Positions 1-8,397 of a DNA stretch of 64,000 nt are shown here, piece after piece. The position numbers were made by a program, and so were the translations under genes. The stretch is from Arenibacter troitsensis. GTDB taxonomy: Bacteria > Bacteroidota > Bacteroidia > Flavobacteriales > Flavobacteriaceae. The stretch is from assembly GCF_900177645.1 (NCBI RefSeq), contig NZ_FXAO01000001.1:520492-584491 (forward strand), read 5' to 3'. Below the pieces are notes generated by a model. It was given only the letters and a program-made list of their open reading frames with translations, was not told the DNA's origin and made no database searches. Positions within the stretch are counted from its first letter, which is position 1; each line of letters begins with the position of its first letter.

Positions 1-2
1 AA

Positions 3-140
3 GCAACCTATATTTTGGATAGTGTTATCGCCAATTTCGGGGATTATCCGGAAATAGTGGCCCAAGCCAAGCAGGAGTCGTCTATTATTAAGGCAAAAGA
101 AGCTCAAAGTAATTCCTCTATTAATCCAGAGGGAAATTAA
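3..140 (+). CDS. C-terminal fragment of an unrecognised protein
   Basis: An open frame runs from the window edge to a TAA at 138-140 and gives 45 residues ending in ..INPEGN. The beginning lies outside the window. The composition (Lys/Gln/Glu/Ala/Ser, no hydrophobic segment) fits the tail of a helical protein, but no domain can be recognised. It lies 25 nt upstream of the next gene's ATG on the same strand, so the two are probably co-transcribed. Long TPR-repeat proteins often precede this kind of barrel gene in flavobacteria; that identity is inference only. Confidence 0.6.
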   Translation, partial: ATYILDSVIANFGDYPEIVAQAKQESSIIKAKEAQSNSSINPEGN

Positions 141-165
141 AATTTCCTTGCAAAAAGAACACAAT

Positions 166-1917
166 ATGCACAAGCACATTAAAATATCCATATTTGCTAT
201 TCTAGGTTTTCTACAGATCGGATTGGCACAGGACGATAAAAAAGATTTAGGTACGGAAACGGTGACCGTGGTAAAAGCCTATTCACCTACCATTTCGGAT
301 GCGTTTAAGGTGAAGTCGGTACCTACTTTGAACGATTCCATAGTTTTACAAAAAAAGCCCATCAAATACAGTATATTTTCCGTTCCCGTTGCTTCTACTT
401 TTACCCCTTCCAAGGGTAAGGCTTCCGGGGTGAAAAAGCTGCCGCCGGAAAAAATATATAACTCCTATGCATCCATAGGGCTGGGCAACTATAATAACGC
501 CCTGGCAGATTTCTATACCAGCAGCGCCCTTAACAGGGATGAAAGATTGGATTTGAGTCTAAACCACCATTCCTCTAGAGGGGAAATAGACGGAACCGCT
601 TTGGATAACATATTTTATAATACCAAACTGGACGCCAGTTATACCAAAAAGGATAGGGACATAAGTTGGGGAGCCAATATAGGGGCACAGCATCAATTAT
701 ATAATTGGTACGGAATTCCCAATGGCTATTACACAGAGGAACTAGTGAACGGCATAGATGAAAAACAGAACTATTTTAATGCATTTGCAGGAGGATTTGT
801 GGAAGTGGAGGATTCCTTTTTTAAAAGTGCCAATTTGTTCTATAGACGGTTTTGGGATTCTACCAAATCTGGTGAAAATAGGGCAGTGCTAAAGCCTGCC
901 TTCGAATTTCCTTTGGGGGATGAGTTGTTAACGCTTAAGGCCAAGGTAGACTATCTGGGCGGTAAGTTTAAAAATGGCCAGGTGGCCAATGATTCCAATA
1001 TTCCCGGAATAGATTATTCGCTTTTGCAAGTGGGCATAAATCCCAATATTAATATTTTAGGGGACGATCTTTCACTTAATCTGGGGGTGAATTTAGTGTA
1101 TGGTATGGATCTGGAAAACAGTGAGGGCAACTTCTATATTTATCCTACAATCACGGCATCCTATCGTTTGTTGGATGAGGTGGCCATTGCCTACGGTGGG
1201 GTAGAAGGCGAGTTAAAGCAAAACTCCTTCTATGGATTTGTAGAAGAGAACCCATATGTTTCCCCTACCTTGGAAATGCAACCTACAGACCAACAATATG
1301 ATGCCTACATAGGCCTAAAAGGACAATTATTGCCCAATCTTAGCTACAATCTTAAGGGCTCCTATATGGCGGAAAATAGAAAACCACTATTTTTGCTAAA
1401 CCCTGAAAATACCTCCAGGACAGATGAAAAAGGGTATTTCTATGGAAATAGCTTCCAGGTGTTTTATGATGATGTAAAGACTTTAGGAGTTTTTGGTGAG
1501 CTAAATGTAGATATAAACCGTAATTTTAGCCTTGGGATTAATGCCCAAGTGTATGATTACGATACGGAAACCGATAATCCTGCCTGGAATTTGCCAGGTC
1601 TAACGGCCTCCATGTTTATGGATTATCAAATAGGGGAGAAGTGGTTCATGGGTGCCAACCTATTTTATGTGGGTGAACGAGACGATCTTTACACTATAGC
1701 CTCCCCGGGAACTTTGCCGGAAGATTTTGCAATGACTCCGGTTACCTTGGATAGCTATTTTGATGCAAATGCGCATATTGGCTACCGCATAAATGAGCAA
1801 TTGTCGGTTTTTGCAAAGGCCAATAATATAGCCAACCAGAATTATATGCGTTGGAACAATTATCAAGTACAGGGTTTCCAGGTCTTGGCCGGTGCCACGT
1901 ACAAGTTTGATCTGTAG
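166..1917 (+). CDS. TonB-dependent-receptor-like outer membrane beta-barrel protein
   Basis: A 583-residue protein with an N-terminal signal peptide ending near GLAQ, followed by a short segment with GTETVTVVKAYSPTISDAF, then long alternating polar/aromatic stretches typical of a beta-barrel and a C-terminus ending in FDL. It is shorter than full TonB-dependent transporters and shows no carboxypeptidase-like N-domain or clear plug, so it may be a porin-like barrel of the group often labelled TonB-dependent receptor. The ATG at 166 is preferred over the in-frame TTG at 148 because it directly precedes a good signal peptide. Substrate unknown. It probably forms an operon with the gene ending at 140. 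Confidence 0.75.
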   Translation: MHKHIKISIFAILGFLQIGLAQDDKKDLGTETVTVVKAYSPTISDAFKVKSVPTLNDSIVLQKKPIKYSIFSVPVASTFTPSKGKASGVKKLPPEKIYNSYASIGLGNYNNALADFYTSSALNRDERLDLSLNHHSSRGEIDGTALDNIFYNTKLDASYTKKDRDISWGANIGAQHQLYNWYGIPNGYYTEELVNGIDEKQNYFNAFAGGFVEVEDSFFKSANLFYRRFWDSTKSGENRAVLKPAFEFPLGDELLTLKAKVDYLGGKFKNGQVANDSNIPGIDYSLLQVGINPNINILGDDLSLNLGVNLVYGMDLENSEGNFYIYPTITASYRLLDEVAIAYGGVEGELKQNSFYGFVEENPYVSPTLEMQPTDQQYDAYIGLKGQLLPNLSYNLKGSYMAENRKPLFLLNPENTSRTDEKGYFYGNSFQVFYDDVKTLGVFGELNVDINRNFSLGINAQVYDYDTETDNPAWNLPGLTASMFMDYQIGEKWFMGANLFYVGERDDLYTIASPGTLPEDFAMTPVTLDSYFDANAHIGYRINEQLSVFAKANNIANQNYMRWNNYQVQGFQVLAGATYKFDL

Positions 1918-2343
1918 ATAAAAAAGTAATATTTGGAATTAGCGGTGGGACATACTCTGCCAAAAACCCCGTGGTATTTTATGGTCGCCGTAAATGTACC
2001 TTCTGCCTTTAGCCTTCTATCTTGGAAGGCAAAAAGGCAGTAAGGTATTTTTATTTCCAGAAGGACTTCCTCGTTATTCGGGTATTGGACAGTATTGGTA
2101 TCAGTTGTTCCAGTTTTACCTGAGTACGGGTGATATAGCTGCCTAGTATATAAGATTTTTTTCAAAGCAATTCCTAACTATTTAAAACTAGTTAATATTT
2201 GGAAAAAAGATATCTTTAAATAATGCCCCATTCGTCACCCTCACGGTACATTTGGTCACAGAATAGGAAAAAAAATTCCTTTTTGTTCCGGTATAGGCTT
2301 CTTTTGTTGTCTAGTTAAATATTAATTATAAAACTTTATACGA
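1918..2343. other. Intergenic region without a convincing gene
   Basis: This 426-nt stretch has no frame with a plausible ATG start and protein-like composition. The longest minus-strand frame (1863-2165) starts at TTG and overlaps the end of the barrel gene. A short inverted repeat GCCTTC..GAAGGC near 2012-2032 could fold. No clear terminator with a T-run follows the barrel gene, and no TAnnTTTG promoter could be assigned to the gene at 2344. Confidence 0.5.
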
Positions 2344-2763
2344 ATGAAAAATTTTGGAAAATTGTTTTACGCTTCTCTTTTTTTTGTTTCCTGTAGTTTG
2401 TCGCTTTTGGCTGTAACCCCAGACCATGGTAGTTATTGTTCCGATACCATAACCGTACTGGTAGATGAGGTGTATAAATCCCCTATTGGTACATGGGAAT
2501 ATACTGTGGCGGACGTTCCTTATGAATACAGTGCCGGAGTATTGATTATTACCAAGGAAAAAAATGGGTATAAGGTGCTGGTAAAGGTCAATAATAATAC
2601 CCTCACGGCTTCGGAGGTAAAGGTAAATGATGATATGGTAAACTTTTCGGTTAATATTGAAGGAGGAAAAGTACAAGTTTCCTTGCAAGTAAAGGACGAT
2701 GTTATAAATGGCAAAGCCAATTCTTCGGAAGGTTCATTTTCATTGAAAGGAAAAAAGAAATAA
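2344..2763 (+). CDS. Small secreted protein of unknown function
   Basis: A 139-residue protein with an N-terminal hydrophobic signal segment and a compact beta-rich mature part beginning at GTWEYTVADVPYEYSAGVL. The mature domain is clearly related to the product of 33324-33758, which has GNWKYSAENVPYEYAKGIL in the same place, so the two form a small paralogous family inside this window. The alternating pattern (VKVNNNTLTASEVKVND, VNFSVNIEGGKVQVSLQV) suggests a small beta-barrel or lipocalin-like fold; this is inference. It stands alone between non-coding stretches, with its own terminator downstream at 2814-2843. Function unknown. Confidence 0.75.
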   Translation: MKNFGKLFYASLFFVSCSLSLLAVTPDHGSYCSDTITVLVDEVYKSPIGTWEYTVADVPYEYSAGVLIITKEKNGYKVLVKVNNNTLTASEVKVNDDMVNFSVNIEGGKVQVSLQVKDDVINGKANSSEGSFSLKGKKK

Positions 2764-2813
2764 ATCTTATAAATTTTATAGATAAGACAATGTAAATGGT
2801 CTTTAGGCTTTAC

Positions 2814-2843
2814 AAACATCCCTGAATATGGGGATGTTTTTTT
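2814..2843 (+). terminator. Rho-independent terminator after the small secreted protein
   Basis: AAACATCCC pairs with GGGATGTTT (9-bp stem, 8-nt loop), followed by a run of seven T. It lies 50 nt after the stop at 2763. Confidence 0.85.
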
Positions 2844-2921
2844 ATTTTTGGGAATATGTACCTAAACTTTTTGTCTGCAAGGGATTCCTTTTGCCAATAA
2901 GTTTTATGCAATTTATTTATT

Positions 2922-4007
2922 ATGGGGCAGTTCACTGTTGGTTGTAGAAATTGGATAGGATTTTTATCCGTTTTGTGCCTCGGTAGCGTCATGTCCCAAA
3001 ACCTAGTGGAAAATCCGAGTTTTGAAGCTTTTTTGGAATGCCCGGATCATTTAGGAAACTTTGGGGAAGATATTAAACATTGGTCCGTACCCACTCAGGG
3101 AACCACGGATTATTTTAATTCCTGTAGTCTTAGCATGGGGGTGCCCGTTAATTTTATGGGAGAGCAAACGGCAAAATTTGGGGAAGGTTATTTGGGGTTT
3201 TATATGTACGCCCCGGAAGATTATAGGGAATATATTCAAGGAGAATTAAAGGAACCATTGAAGAAAGGAATTACCTATACACTGTCTTTTTACATTAGTT
3301 TGGCCGAGAATTCGGATCATGTTGTTCGCGATTTTGATGTGCTATTGTCTACAAAACCTATTGGGATTAAAATAAAAAAGGGACTCACCAAATGGCAGCT
3401 TTCCAAAATTGAAGGGAATAGTTTTACCTATATTGAAATTGTAGGTGACGAATTCATTAATGATGAAAAAGCATGGACCAAGATTTCAGCTACCTTTCTT
3501 GCCCAGGGTGGAGAGCAGTTTATTACTATTGGAAACTTTAAAAACAATGCTTCTACTAGGCGACAAAAATTGGTAAAGGAAAGAAATGTGAATGGGGCCT
3601 ATTATTTTCTGGATATGGTCTATGTTGGGGAAGGAGTGCAGACCTATGCCTTGGACGAGACCCATATTTTTGAGAATGTACATTTTAATTTCGATGAATT
3701 TAAATTAGCGGAAAATGGTGCCCTTGAAATAAAACGTGTCTACAATTATTTACAATCAGATAGTACTTTGAACATTGTCATCAACGGATATACGGACAAC
3801 TTGGGGACCCCTGCCTACAATAAGGAGCTTTCTGTTAAACGTGCAAAGGTAGTGGCTAACAAATTGATACAATTGGGCTTAGCCGCGCAAAGAATAACCT
3901 ACAATGGTTTTGGAGCAGCGCAACCCCTAGGTAATAATGAGGAAGAAGAGGGTAGGGCACAGAATAGAAGGGTAGAGTTTATAATTTCCAAAACCCTTGA
4001 AAAGTAA
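2922..4007 (+). CDS. OmpA-family outer membrane protein with peptidoglycan-binding C-domain
   Basis: 361 residues. An N-terminal signal sequence ends near SVMSQ. It is followed by a roughly 220-residue extracytoplasmic region beginning LVENPSFEAFLECP, a layout common to flavobacterial OmpA-like proteins. The last ~110 residues are an OmpA/MotB domain: HFNFDEFKLAENG, then NGYTDNLGT with the conserved N-x-x-L-S-x-x-R-A pattern (YNKELSVKRAKVV), and a terminal NRRVEF. This domain binds peptidoglycan non-covalently and anchors the outer membrane to the wall. ATG at 2922; the gene is monocistronic between the terminator at 2814-2843 and the csp promoter. The ligand of the N-terminal part is unknown. 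Confidence 0.88.
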   Translation: MGQFTVGCRNWIGFLSVLCLGSVMSQNLVENPSFEAFLECPDHLGNFGEDIKHWSVPTQGTTDYFNSCSLSMGVPVNFMGEQTAKFGEGYLGFYMYAPEDYREYIQGELKEPLKKGITYTLSFYISLAENSDHVVRDFDVLLSTKPIGIKIKKGLTKWQLSKIEGNSFTYIEIVGDEFINDEKAWTKISATFLAQGGEQFITIGNFKNNASTRRQKLVKERNVNGAYYFLDMVYVGEGVQTYALDETHIFENVHFNFDEFKLAENGALEIKRVYNYLQSDSTLNIVINGYTDNLGTPAYNKELSVKRAKVVANKLIQLGLAAQRITYNGFGAAQPLGNNEEEEGRAQNRRVEFIISKTLEK

Positions 4008-4069
4008 GCTTTTAAAGGGGTAAGTGAGTTTTTTTTTGGATACTTGTTAAAATTGTTGGCTATAAATGA

Positions 4070-4099
4070 TTGTGGTTCAAACTTTTGGAACTATATTTG
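4070..4099 (+). promoter_or_regulatory. Bacteroidetes-type promoter of the cold-shock gene
   Basis: TTG at 4070-4072, a 19-nt spacer, then TATATTTG at 4092-4099, matching the flavobacterial consensus TTG-N17-23-TAnnTTTG. It lies 33 nt before the ATG at 4133. Confidence 0.7.
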
Positions 4100-4132
4100 G
4101 TCCACAATAAGTAATTAATTTAAATTTTAGTA

Positions 4133-4324
4133 ATGAGTAGAGGAACAGTAAAATTTTTCAACGATGCCAAAGGATTTGGGTTCATCACAGAAGAAGGTTC
4201 TAACAAAGAACATTTTGTACACATCTCTGGTTTAATCGACGAAATTCGCGAAGGCGATGAAGTTGAATTTGAACTAAAAGAAGGAAAAAAAGGATTAAAC
4301 GCAGTAAACGTTAAAGTTATTTAA
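4133..4324 (+). CDS. Cold-shock domain protein (CspA family)
   Basis: 63 residues, a single cold-shock domain. RNP-1-like KGFGFIT and RNP-2-like HFVHIS motifs are both visible, as is the typical start (GTVKFFNDAKGFGF) and the conserved basic end (KGLNAVNVKV). Such proteins bind single-stranded nucleic acid and act as RNA chaperones in the cytoplasm. The gene has its own promoter at 4070-4099 and terminator at 4355-4384, so it is monocistronic. The leader is short (about 25-30 nt), so the long thermosensing leader known from E. coli cspA is not present. Confidence 0.95.
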   Translation: MSRGTVKFFNDAKGFGFITEEGSNKEHFVHISGLIDEIREGDEVEFELKEGKKGLNAVNVKVI

Positions 4325-4354
4325 TATATACTTATTTTAATTTCCTAAGATCTA

Positions 4355-4384
4355 AAGCCTATCGTTTGATAGGCTTTTTTTTTG
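4355..4384 (+). terminator. Terminator of the cold-shock gene
   Basis: AAGCCTATC and GATAGGCTT form a 9-bp stem around a GTTT loop (4355-4376), followed by T to 4383. Confidence 0.9.
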
Positions 4385-4462
4385 TTCGCGAGGCCCGTAT
4401 TTCAAGAGCCGCAGCTGCATTGAAATACGATAGTCGAACGAACCCCAACAAAAGGCGGGGTT
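4384..4462. repeat. Structured non-coding element with nested inverted repeats
   Basis: GTTCG (4384-4388) pairs with CGAAC (4435-4439), and inside it CGTATTTCAA (4396-4405) pairs with TTGAAATACG (4420-4429). Directly after comes AACCCC (4441-4446) pairing with GGGGTT (4457-4462) and a short T-run. The element is unusually GC-rich for its surroundings. It lies between the csp terminator and a gene on the same strand. It could be a dispersed genomic repeat or a structured RNA; there is no coding potential. The remaining sequence to 4720 shows nothing further that I can name. Confidence 0.55.
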
Positions 4463-4720
4463 TTCAGGATAATACCCAGATCTTCGGGCATGTCCCTTGT
4501 AGGAGTCCAGTATTTGGTTTAGGTTTTAATGCTATTTACTAAATGACGAAGGTGGAAATTATTGCTCCTTAACGTGTTGTGGCTTTATATTTTTAGACTT
4601 TAGCTGGACTAAGTTTATATTCTTTATATTGGTTTATGGAAATATGTATTGGTATTAGGGAAAGTTATCCCGATATCAATATTGTTGGTTTTCTTCCTTA
4701 ACTTAAATGCTACCGTTTTT

Positions 4721-5437
4721 ATGTTTGAATATTTGGAAAGAATACAATTACTGATCAATAAAATGTCCACGGATCAGCAGGCTCAATTGGTCAGTGCCGC
4801 TAAAATTGTAGCGGACATAATTAAGAATGATGGCATAATTCATACCATAGGTACGGGCCACTCCCAAATGATAGGGATGGAAATGTTTGGCAGGGCGTCC
4901 AATTTGGCCAACGTAAATGCCATAATGGACGATATGGTGCTTATGGCCAGCGGGGCAAGAAGATCGGCTGAAATGGAACAAATTAGCGGACTTGCCGAAA
5001 TACTTTGGAATAAGTATCAATTTAATAACGGGGATGTGTTGATTGTTGTTTCAAATTCGGGAAGAAATGCCTTGCCGCTGGAGATGGCTATGAAGGCCAA
5101 GCAAGAAGGGTTAACTACCATAGCGATCACCTCCTTGGAACAGTCTAAAAGGTATCCTTCCAGACATCAGAGCGGAAAGAAATTGTATCAGATTGCAGAT
5201 TTGGTCATTGATAATTGTGTTCCCTCGGGGGATGGGGTTATCTCCATTAATGAACTGCTCATTGGTCCTGCTTCCTCGGTATTGGGCATGCTCATTGTCA
5301 ACATAATCTCGACCGAAGCCATCAAAATTAATTTGGACAGAGGTGTGGATGTCTCTGTTTTTCAAAGTCAGAACATAGATGAGGCGGATAATGAAGCACT
5401 CTATCAAAAATATGAATCTCGTGTAAAACACCTTTAG
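4721..5437 (+). CDS. SIS-domain protein of the UPF0309 family (putative sugar-phosphate isomerase/binding)
   Basis: 238 residues. A SIS (sugar isomerase) fold is indicated by the phosphosugar-binding segment TIGTGHSQMIGMEMFGRAS, the later VVSNSGRNALPLEMA loop and the VPSGDGVISINELL stretch typical of UPF0309. Such proteins bind phosphorylated sugars; the reaction is not established. The ATG at 4721 (MFEYLERIQLL) is preferred: the frame could extend to a TTG at 4649, but that would add a hydrophobic segment not expected in this cytoplasmic family. The gene converges on the transporter/aldolase operon (17 nt between stops), so a link to uronate metabolism is possible but not shown. Confidence 0.8.
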   Translation: MFEYLERIQLLINKMSTDQQAQLVSAAKIVADIIKNDGIIHTIGTGHSQMIGMEMFGRASNLANVNAIMDDMVLMASGARRSAEMEQISGLAEILWNKYQFNNGDVLIVVSNSGRNALPLEMAMKAKQEGLTTIAITSLEQSKRYPSRHQSGKKLYQIADLVIDNCVPSGDGVISINELLIGPASSVLGMLIVNIISTEAIKINLDRGVDVSVFQSQNIDEADNEALYQKYESRVKHL

Positions 5438-5453
5438 CATCCAATCGGGATTT

Positions 5454-6728
5454 CTAAAAGAAGTCCAAAAGAGCTACAATTCCATTGTAGGAGATTATAA
5501 TAGAAAAAAGAAAAGCAGCATATAATCCTATATTTAGGAAGATATTGGCTTTGTATTGGCCCATCAGCTTTTTGTTATTGATCAGTAAAATAATTCCCAG
5601 TATTACCAAAGGCAGAACAAATACATTAAATACTTGGGATAAAATCTGCATTTCTATAGGATTGGCTCCAAAAACAGGGACAATTAGGGCAAAAAGACAT
5701 GCAACGGCCGTAATTATCTTAAATTGTTTGGAAGTGGTGTCCAATTCCCCGGATTGGTAATCGGCCAATAGGATGGGGGCAATCAATAGACAGGGAAATA
5801 TAGAGGATAGTCCTGCACTTAAGGTTCCGAAGAAGAATAGGGTCAATGCGAATTTTCCCGCGACCGGTTCCAGGGTATTTACCATATCCAATACTTTAGT
5901 GACCGGTTCACCTTGATGAAACAGGGCACCACTGGCTACGGCCATAACCGATGCACTAATAACAAAGACCAGACAGGCGGCTATTATAGAATCCTTTTTT
6001 TGTTGCTTAAGGTTGTTGATATTCCATCCTTTGCCCTTAACAAATAATGGTCGGGATAAAAAAGTAGCAGCGGCCATGGTGGTACCCACAAAGGCGGCCA
6101 CCATCATTTTACCACCTTCCACCTTGGGAATGGACGGTTTTAAGCCTTTAGCCACCTCAATAGGCAAGGGGTAGACCATAAAAAGTGATATAAAAAAGGA
6201 AAGTCCCATAATGGTAACGAAAATCACCAATATCTTTTCAAAGAACGCATATTTTCCTACCATGAGAAATCCATACATAACTATAATGACCACAATAGCA
6301 ATTATTAAAACTGCCTCATATTGATAGCCTTGTAAATTGGGAAAATAGATAAGGAAAATCTCGAAGATAATATTGGCGGAAATCCCTAAGATACCCATAA
6401 GTGAATTCCATTGACCAAAGGAAATGCCAACGATTATCATAATGGCAATAAGCTTGCCCCATTTCAGATGGTTTTTAAAGGCAAATAGGGCAGTTTCCCC
6501 AGTGACCAGGGCGTAATTGCCATAGGAAAACATTAAGATTCCGGAGAATATACAACTCAGCAACAAAACCCATAACAATTGCATGCCGTATGTGCTTCCC
6601 GCAACGATCATGGAGGTTACACTTCCCGTACCAATGGTATAGCCAATGGCAAAAATACCTGGGCCGAAGGCCAGTATAAGTGCCAATATCTTTTTTAGAA
6701 ATGAATTCTTTTTGATCGGATTTTCCAT
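5454..6728 (-). CDS. NRAMP-related membrane transporter lacking the metal-binding motifs
   Basis: 424 residues with about 11 hydrophobic membrane segments. The N-terminal part (FGPGIFAIGYTIGTGSVTS, then GMQLLWV) aligns by eye with TM1/TM2 of NRAMP/MntH transporters, so the fold is of that (LeuT-like) group. However, the DPGN metal-binding motif of TM1 is replaced by GTGS, and the MPH motif of TM6 by AAA (VGTTMAAATFLSR). Manganese/iron transport is therefore doubtful; an organic substrate would fit its place 4 nt downstream of the KDPG-type aldolase in one operon. The start is the ATG at 6728, not the TTG one codon earlier. Confidence 0.75.
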   Translation of the reverse strand: MENPIKKNSFLKKILALILAFGPGIFAIGYTIGTGSVTSMIVAGSTYGMQLLWVLLLSCIFSGILMFSYGNYALVTGETALFAFKNHLKWGKLIAIMIIVGISFGQWNSLMGILGISANIIFEIFLIYFPNLQGYQYEAVLIIAIVVIIVMYGFLMVGKYAFFEKILVIFVTIMGLSFFISLFMVYPLPIEVAKGLKPSIPKVEGGKMMVAAFVGTTMAAATFLSRPLFVKGKGWNINNLKQQKKDSIIAACLVFVISASVMAVASGALFHQGEPVTKVLDMVNTLEPVAGKFALTLFFFGTLSAGLSSIFPCLLIAPILLADYQSGELDTTSKQFKIITAVACLFALIVPVFGANPIEMQILSQVFNVFVLPLVILGIILLINNKKLMGQYKANIFLNIGLYAAFLFSIIISYNGIVALLDFF

Positions 6729-6732
6729 CAAT

Positions 6733-7401
6733 TTAGTTTCTTAGCTTTATAATAGACCCCAAAGTTTCGCGAACAGTGTTTTCAAGTCCAACGAAATCCT
6801 CATTTTTCAATATTTCTTTACTGATAAGTTGGGAACCCAGTCCTACGCAAGTTACACCGGCATCAAACCATGCCTTTAGGTTGGAAACTTCAGTAGTGAC
6901 CCCTCCGGTGGGCATAATGCTTGTCCATGGTTGTGGGCCTTTAATGGCCTTTACAAATGAAGGGCCATAAGTAGAACCTGGAAACAATTTTACGATTTCG
7001 CAACCCAATTCCTCGGCATTGTTAATTTCGGTGAGGGAACCACAGCCTGGAGACCAAAGAACTTTTCTCCTATTACAAGCGATGGCAATATCTTCCCTGA
7101 GCGACGGTGTTACTATAAAGTTGGCTCCCATCTGCATATATAGAGATGCTGCGGCTGCGTCTGTAATGGAGCCTACCCCGAGGACCATACCAGGAAGTTC
7201 CTTGATGGCGAATTTGTTAAGTGCAGAAAATACTTCGAAGGCGAAGTCGCCCCTAGCCGTAAATTCCATCAATCTTGCACCGCCGTCGTAGCATGCCTGT
7301 AAAACCTGCTTTCCCAATGCTATGTCTGAATGGTAGAATAAAGGTACCATCCCGGTCTCCTTCATTATAGTAGCTACTTCTATTCGTGTATATTGTGCCA
7401 T
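6733..7401 (-). CDS. eda: KDPG/KHG-type class I aldolase
   Basis: 222 residues, the usual length for 2-keto-3-deoxy-6-phosphogluconate aldolase. Conserved catalytic features can be located: Glu46 in MEFTARGD, Arg50, and the Schiff-base Lys138 in IVKLFPGS; TPSL and MPTGGV phosphate-binding segments are also present. It cleaves KDPG to pyruvate and glyceraldehyde 3-phosphate in the cytoplasm, the last step of alginate-derived DEH/KDG breakdown. It is the first gene of a two-gene operon with the NRAMP-like transporter. No KDG kinase, which should make its substrate, is found in the window. Activity on a related 2-keto-3-deoxy acid phosphate is an alternative. ATG at 7401. Confidence 0.85.
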   Translation of the reverse strand: MAQYTRIEVATIMKETGMVPLFYHSDIALGKQVLQACYDGGARLMEFTARGDFAFEVFSALNKFAIKELPGMVLGVGSITDAAAASLYMQMGANFIVTPSLREDIAIACNRRKVLWSPGCGSLTEINNAEELGCEIVKLFPGSTYGPSFVKAIKGPQPWTSIMPTGGVTTEVSNLKAWFDAGVTCVGLGSQLISKEILKNEDFVGLENTVRETLGSIIKLRN

Positions 7402-7529
7402 ATAGTTTTATCAGTTTTGGTAATCTTCCAAGTATTGTATTGGACTGTTGGCTTTGATCAAAAGTTTATAGGTATTTACACTGCCGTTGCCAATGACAAT
7501 GTCAGAGTAAGTAATTGGTAAATACAAAT

Positions 7530-7570
7530 AAATCCGGGAAGAGCCTATTGGCCTATGAATTCCCGGATTT
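7530..7570 (-). terminator. Terminator hairpin of the MFS-SDR operon
   Basis: AAATCCGGGAA (7530-7540) pairs with TTCCCGGATTT (7560-7570). It lies 33 nt after the stop of the dehydrogenase gene (minus strand). The T-tract is short (TTTATTTG). Confidence 0.65.
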
Positions 7571-7602
7571 AATTACTTTTTTACTTATTGTTTTCTATTT
7601 TC

Positions 7603-8367
7603 TTAAATTCCTAAACCTTGTCCACCACCTATTTGGATAGTTTCGGCAGTAAGGAAAGCGGCATCCTTACCAGCTAAAAACGAAATTACAGAGGCTACTT
7701 CTTCAGGTTGTCCCAATCTTCCTAACAAGATATTGTTTTTCCAGGAAGCGAATACTTCTGGTTTGGTAGATTTAATTTCAGTATGGAAAGGGGTATCAAT
7801 GGTACCCGGAGATACTGCATTTACCCTAATCCCATATTCGGCAAGATCTTTGGCCAAAGCTCTGGTTATGGCATGGACACCCGCTTTGGATGTTCCGTAA
7901 ATTCCTGCCCCAGGTCCTCCAGCATTCCAACCTGCAATGGAGGTATAGTTAATGATGGTAGGAAGATCTCCTTTTTTTAGATACGGTATGGCAGCCCTTG
8001 ATGCGAAAAACACTGAATCCAGGTTTAATGCCATTACAAATCTGTAAAACTCAGTGGTCATTTCTTCAAACCTGGATCTTCCCCCAAGGCCACCGGCATT
8101 GTTGACAAGGACATCAATCTTTCCGTATTTCTTGCCAATTTTATTAATGTTTGCCGTTACCTCGTCTTCTTTGGTAACATCAAATCCGTAATATTCAGCC
8201 GTAATACCTTCCGCAGTAAGCTCTTTTATTCTTTTAGCTCCCCCTTCATCATCTATTCCGTTTAATACTACTGTATATCCGTCTTTACCCAGTCTTTTTG
8301 CTACCTCAAACCCGATGCCTCCTGTAGCTCCTGTTATTACTGCAATTTTTCCATTTGAATTACTCAT
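7603..8367 (-). CDS. Short-chain dehydrogenase/reductase, candidate uronate (DEH) reductase
   Basis: 254 residues of the classical SDR family. The cofactor-binding TGATGGIG motif is at the N-terminus, NNAG follows, and the catalytic YGTSK has an upstream Ser (YTSIAGWN). The C-terminal TPFHTEI and GGGQGLGI ends are as in FabG-like enzymes. In alginate catabolism such enzymes reduce DEH (4-deoxy-L-erythro-5-hexoseulose uronate) to 2-keto-3-deoxygluconate with NAD(P)H. It lies 30 nt downstream of the MFS permease and is followed by a terminator. A second SDR sits at 16042-16794, so which one is the DEH reductase cannot be decided from sequence. ATG at 8367. Confidence 0.82.
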   Translation of the reverse strand: MSNSNGKIAVITGATGGIGFEVAKRLGKDGYTVVLNGIDDEGGAKRIKELTAEGITAEYYGFDVTKEDEVTANINKIGKKYGKIDVLVNNAGGLGGRSRFEEMTTEFYRFVMALNLDSVFFASRAAIPYLKKGDLPTIINYTSIAGWNAGGPGAGIYGTSKAGVHAITRALAKDLAEYGIRVNAVSPGTIDTPFHTEIKSTKPEVFASWKNNILLGRLGQPEEVASVISFLAGKDAAFLTAETIQIGGGQGLGI

Positions 8368-8397
8368 ATTCCAATTTTTATATTATTAAATTTTAAA

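Noticed and set aside
1863..2165. Minus-strand frame of 100 codons after the barrel gene
   Set aside because: It begins at TTG, overlaps the barrel gene's end antisense, and has no ribosome site or recognisable domain.
5454..6728. Ordinary manganese transporter MntH
   Set aside because: Both metal-binding motifs (DPGN and MPH) are missing.
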